A program made the position numbers and the translations under genes. DNA of 7,645 bases from Nitriliruptoraceae bacterium (GTDB taxonomy: Bacteria; Actinomycetota; Nitriliruptoria; Nitriliruptorales; Nitriliruptoraceae): assembly GCA_007134165.1 (NCBI GenBank), contig SLLJ01000216.1, positions 1 to 7,645 of the forward strand, read 5' to 3'. The notes under the pieces are model-generated. The model was not told the origin of the DNA and made no database searches. It saw only the letters and a list, made by a program, of their open reading frames with translations. This document shows, one piece after another, positions 5,219-7,645 of this stretch. Each line of letters begins with the position of its first letter. Positions within the stretch are counted from its first letter, which is position 1.

Positions 5219-7263
5219 CGGGCGGCCTCCCGCAGGCGCAGCGTGCCGTGCTCGTCGACCTCGCCGGCCTGCCACGGGGCGACGAAGCAGGTGGCGTCCG
5301 TGCCGATCACGACCGCGGGCCCCCGCAGCTCGGCTCCGGCCGCCAGCCGGGAGCGGTCCACGATCGCGGCGTGGTGCACGACGCCGTCGTCATGGACGGG
5401 ACGCACGGCCCGGGTGGCCGCCGCGGCGCTGCCGCCCCCTCGCCACGCCGGCAGCGGCAGTGGGGTGGCGGGCCCCTCGGCCCGGACCCGCAGCGTGATC
5501 AGCTCCACCGGTTCGTCGCGCTGTTCGTAGCCGTAGCGGGTGAGGTGGGCGGCATGGAACGCCGTGGCGAGCTCGTCGGGGTCGGCCAGCCGCCCGTCGT
5601 GGTCGGCGACGACCTCGAGTTCGTAGGCCTGCCCGCGGTAGCGCAGGTCCGCGCTGCGGCGCAGCAGCGCCACCTCGACGTCCTGTTGGGCGAGGTCGTG
5701 GCGGGCCGCGGCCTCGAGGGCCGCGACCTCGTCGGTCAACCGGTCGCGGGAGACCCCAGCCAGGTCGGTGATGACGCTGCGGGCCTTCTCCGCGGTGATC
5801 GGCATCGTCAGCAGGCCCAGCGCCGAGAGCACCCCGGGGTGGGGTGGGACCAGCACCTCCCGGCAGCCGAGTTCGCGGGCCAGCGCCGCCTGGTGCAGGG
5901 GGCCGGCGCCCCCGAACGCCACCAGCGCGGTGCGGCGCGGGTCGTGGCCGCGCTCCACCGACACCACCCGCAGGGCCTTGGCCATCTGCGCGTCGGTCAC
6001 GCGTACGATGCCCTCGGCGGTCGCCGCCACCTCCAGCCCGAGCTCGTTGGCCAACTCCGCGACGGCCCCGTGCGCGAGGTCGGGGCGCAGCGGCATCGAA
6101 CCGCCGAGCCGCACCTCGGCGTCGAGCCGACCCAGCACCAGGTTCGCGTCGGTCACCGTCGGGCGGGTGCCGCCGCGTGCGTAGGCGGCCGGGCCCGGCA
6201 CCGCACCGGCCGAGCGCGGCCCCACGCGCAGCGCCCCACCGTCGTCGCGCCAGGCCAGCGAACCGCCCCCCGCTCCGATGGTGTGGATGTCGGTGGTCAG
6301 CACCGCGAAGGGCAGACCGTCGATGGCTCCCTGCGCGGTGGTGGCGGGACGCCCTCCGCGCACCAGCGTGACGTCGGTCGAGGTGCCGCCGACGTCACAG
6401 GCGATCAGGTCGGCCACGCCGCTGGCCGTCCCCAGGGCGGCTGCCCCCCAGGCGCCGGCGGCCGGGCCCGACAGCAGGGTGTGGACCGGCTCGCGGGCGG
6501 CCAGTTCGGCCAGCGAGGTGCCTCCGCCCGAGCGCATCACCTCGACCGGCGCCTGCAGGCCCTGCGCGTCCAGCCGGGTACGCAGCGAGCCGAGGTAGCG
6601 CGCCATGCGGGGGGCGACATAGGCGTTGAGGGCCACCGTCGAGGTGCGCTCGACCTCGCGCAGCACCGGCAGGATCGCGCTGGCCCGGGTGATGGGGAGC
6701 TCGTGGGTCGCCGGATCGTGGGCCAGCGCGTCGGCCAGCCGGCGCTCGTGGTCGGGGTGCAGGAAGCCGAACAGCAGGCTGATCGCGACCGCCTCGGGCG
6801 CGAGTGCGCGCACCGCGGCCACGACCCGTGCCACCTCGGCGTCGGTGAGTGTGGTGACGACCTCGCCGTCGGCGCCGGTGCGCTCGACGGCCTCGACGAC
6901 CAGTTCGCGGGGTACCACCGGGGCCGGGCGCCGGGCGCGCAGGTCATAGAGGCGTGGGCGCTCCTGGCGCCCGATCGCGAGCAGGTCGCGGAACCCGGCG
7001 GTGGTGATCAGCACCGTGCGGGCGCCGTCGCGCTCCAGCACCGTGTTGGTCGCGACGGTGGTGCCGTGCGCGAAGCGGGAGACGCCACCGGACTCGACCC
7101 CGGCCTCGGACAGCGCGGCCAGGATCCCCTCGGCCTGGTCGTCGGGGGTGGAGGGGACCTTGGCCACGATCACCTGCCCGCCGGCCACCGCGACCAGGTC
7201 GGTGAAAGTCCCGCCGACGTCGACGCCGACCTGGAGCTGGCCGGGGGTCGGGTCGGGGCTCAC
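5215..7263 (-). CDS. hyuA: Hydantoinase A / 5-oxoprolinase-type subunit (682 aa)
   Basis: This is the HyuA half of the hydantoinase / 5-oxoprolinase / acetone carboxylase superfamily. It is the ATP-binding, actin/hexokinase-fold subunit that phosphorylates the substrate for its HyuB partner. The N-terminal domain opens with GVDVGGTFTD (13-22), the phosphate-binding loop, followed by HGTTVATNTVLER (66-78). The central domain carries a second nucleotide loop CDVGGTSTD (289-297), GAGGGS (330-335), GPRSAGAVPGPAAY (348-361) and FGGAGPLH (450-457). The C-terminal domain contains RYRGQAYELEV (541-551). All blocks are intact and the length of 682 is normal for the family. GTG at 7263 is the only start that both precedes the first motif and fits the context: it overlaps the upstream stop as GTGA. 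The upstream site is poor, so its translation probably depends on coupling to the NlpC/P60 gene. Its stop overlaps the hyuB ATG. The substrate is not determined. Confidence 0.95.
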   Translation of the reverse strand: MSPDPTPGQLQVGVDVGGTFTDLVAVAGGQVIVAKVPSTPDDQAEGILAALSEAGVESGGVSRFAHGTTVATNTVLERDGARTVLITTAGFRDLLAIGRQERPRLYDLRARRPAPVVPRELVVEAVERTGADGEVVTTLTDAEVARVVAAVRALAPEAVAISLLFGFLHPDHERRLADALAHDPATHELPITRASAILPVLREVERTSTVALNAYVAPRMARYLGSLRTRLDAQGLQAPVEVMRSGGGTSLAELAAREPVHTLLSGPAAGAWGAAALGTASGVADLIACDVGGTSTDVTLVRGGRPATTAQGAIDGLPFAVLTTDIHTIGAGGGSLAWRDDGGALRVGPRSAGAVPGPAAYARGGTRPTVTDANLVLGRLDAEVRLGGSMPLRPDLAHGAVAELANELGLEVAATAEGIVRVTDAQMAKALRVVSVERGHDPRRTALVAFGGAGPLHQAALARELGCREVLVPPHPGVLSALGLLTMPITAEKARSVITDLAGVSRDRLTDEVAALEAAARHDLAQQDVEVALLRRSADLRYRGQAYELEVVADHDGRLADPDELATAFHAAHLTRYGYEQRDEPVELITLRVRAEGPATPLPLPAWRGGGSAAAATRAVRPVHDDGVVHHAAIVDRSRLAAGAELRGPAVVIGTDATCFVAPWQAGEVDEHGTLRLREAAR
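5226..5231 (-). promoter_or_regulatory. Ribosome binding site of hyuB inside hyuA
   Basis: GGGAGG on the minus strand ends seven bases before the hyuB ATG at 5218 and lies within the last codons of hyuA. It decides the start against the longer upstream frame and supports coupled translation of the two subunits. Confidence 0.65.
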
Positions 7264-7645
7264 GGCCGCCCGAAGCCGACCACGCCGCGGCGCGTCAGGC
7301 CGTCGTGCCGGATTCGGACGACGTTGCCTGCGTTGGGCGCCTCGACCACCCGACCACCGCCGATGTACAGCGCCACGTGGCTGATCGGCTGGTGGTAGAA
7401 GACCAGGTCCCCGGGCTGCAGGCTTCCGCGGGACACGCGGGTGGTGGCCCCGTACTGAGCTCGGGACGAGCGGGGCAGCGACACCCCGGCGGCCCGCCAG
7501 GCATACGTGGTCAGCCCTGAGCAGTCGAAGCTGCCCGGGCCGTTGCCCCCCCATTGGTAGGGCTTGCCCAGCTGCGCCAGGGCGGTGTCGACCGCGACCT
7601 GGGCGGACTGCCGCGCGGCCGGGGCGGAGGCTGGACTGCTGCTGC
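7260..7645 (-). CDS. NlpC/P60 cell-wall peptidase, RipA-like (C-terminal 127 aa, partial)
   Basis: This encodes a peptidoglycan endopeptidase of the NlpC/P60 family, expected outside the membrane, cleaving stem peptides (usually the D-Glu to diaminopimelate bond). Only the C-terminal 127 residues are in the window and the gene starts beyond 7645. The visible part begins with a Ser/Pro/Ala-rich linker (SSSPASAPAARQ). It continues with the domain entry VDTALAQLGKPYQWGG, catalytic Cys41 in FDCSG, LPRSSRAQY, the LQPGDLVFY block, catalytic His89 in ISHVALYIG and Glu101 in VVEAP. The His-to-Glu spacing of 12 and the Glu third residue match the Cys-His-Glu triad of mycobacterial RipA (family knowledge). 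The domain is complete and ends GVVGFGRP. Its stop overlaps the hyuA start by GTGA. Signal peptide, coiled coil and any N-terminal domains lie outside the window. Confidence 0.93.
   Translation of the reverse strand, partial: SSSPASAPAARQSAQVAVDTALAQLGKPYQWGGNGPGSFDCSGLTTYAWRAAGVSLPRSSRAQYGATTRVSRGSLQPGDLVFYHQPISHVALYIGGGRVVEAPNAGNVVRIRHDGLTRRGVVGFGRP

Noticed and set aside
5219..5275. A 19-residue extension of HyuB (MAGRRGRRARHAAPAGG).
   Set aside because: It is arginine-rich shadow of hyuA. A ribosome binding site and ATGA overlap support the start at 5218.
5200..7398. A 732-codon open frame on the plus strand, antisense to hyuA.
   Set aside because: Its translation is rich in G, R, H, Q and A with no family motifs, while the minus strand carries complete HyuA motifs. 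Long antisense frames are expected in DNA with strong third-position GC.
7546..7552. A run of seven C (G on the coding strand) just before the catalytic Cys of the NlpC/P60 gene, considered as a phase-variation tract.
   Set aside because: It encodes the normal WGG of the domain. A similar seven-G run occurs at 4175-4181 in hyuB, so such runs are expected at this GC content.
7264..7554. Extension of HyuA over the NlpC/P60 gene.
   Set aside because: The extension has no HyuA character and the other frame there encodes an intact NlpC/P60 domain with its catalytic residues.

Overview
The window is very GC-rich, densely packed bacterial DNA with strong G/C bias at third codon positions. Together with a RipA-type NlpC/P60 domain (Cys-His-Glu triad), this suggests a high-GC Actinomycetota chromosome. 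That assignment is an inference, and no genus can be named from the sequence alone. No rRNA, tRNA, CRISPR array, insertion sequence or phage gene was seen.

Plus-strand left edge (1-290): the last codons of an unidentified gene run into a 72-residue DUF2007-like protein through a GTGA start/stop overlap. Its stop lies 8 bases from the end of the converging ABC operon.

Minus-strand ABC operon (3414 down to 299): an ATP-binding protein is followed after 9 bases by a first ABC-2 permease. A second ABC-2 permease overlaps the first by 4 bases (ATGA). The products should form one exporter, with an ATPase homodimer on two different membrane subunits. Its substrate cannot be read from the sequence.

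Minus-strand enzyme cluster (7645 down to 3533): the C-terminal 127 residues of a secreted-type NlpC/P60 cell-wall peptidase overlap hyuA by 4 bases (GTGA). hyuA in turn overlaps hyuB by 4 bases (ATGA). HyuA and HyuB are the two halves of the hydantoinase/5-oxoprolinase/acetone carboxylase superfamily and should form one ATP-dependent enzyme. The substrate is not determined, and no gamma-subunit gene is visible in the window.

A 118-base gap separates hyuB from the ABC operon. It holds a strong ribosome binding site for the ATPase gene and a small GC hairpin, but no convincing promoter. The two most notable points are the tight coupling of a peptidoglycan peptidase gene to hyuAB, and a 21-base tandem repeat that adds a sevenfold-residue repeat to the start of HyuB. 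Everything else looks like ordinary chromosomal gene content, and I do not see strong evidence for an undescribed system.
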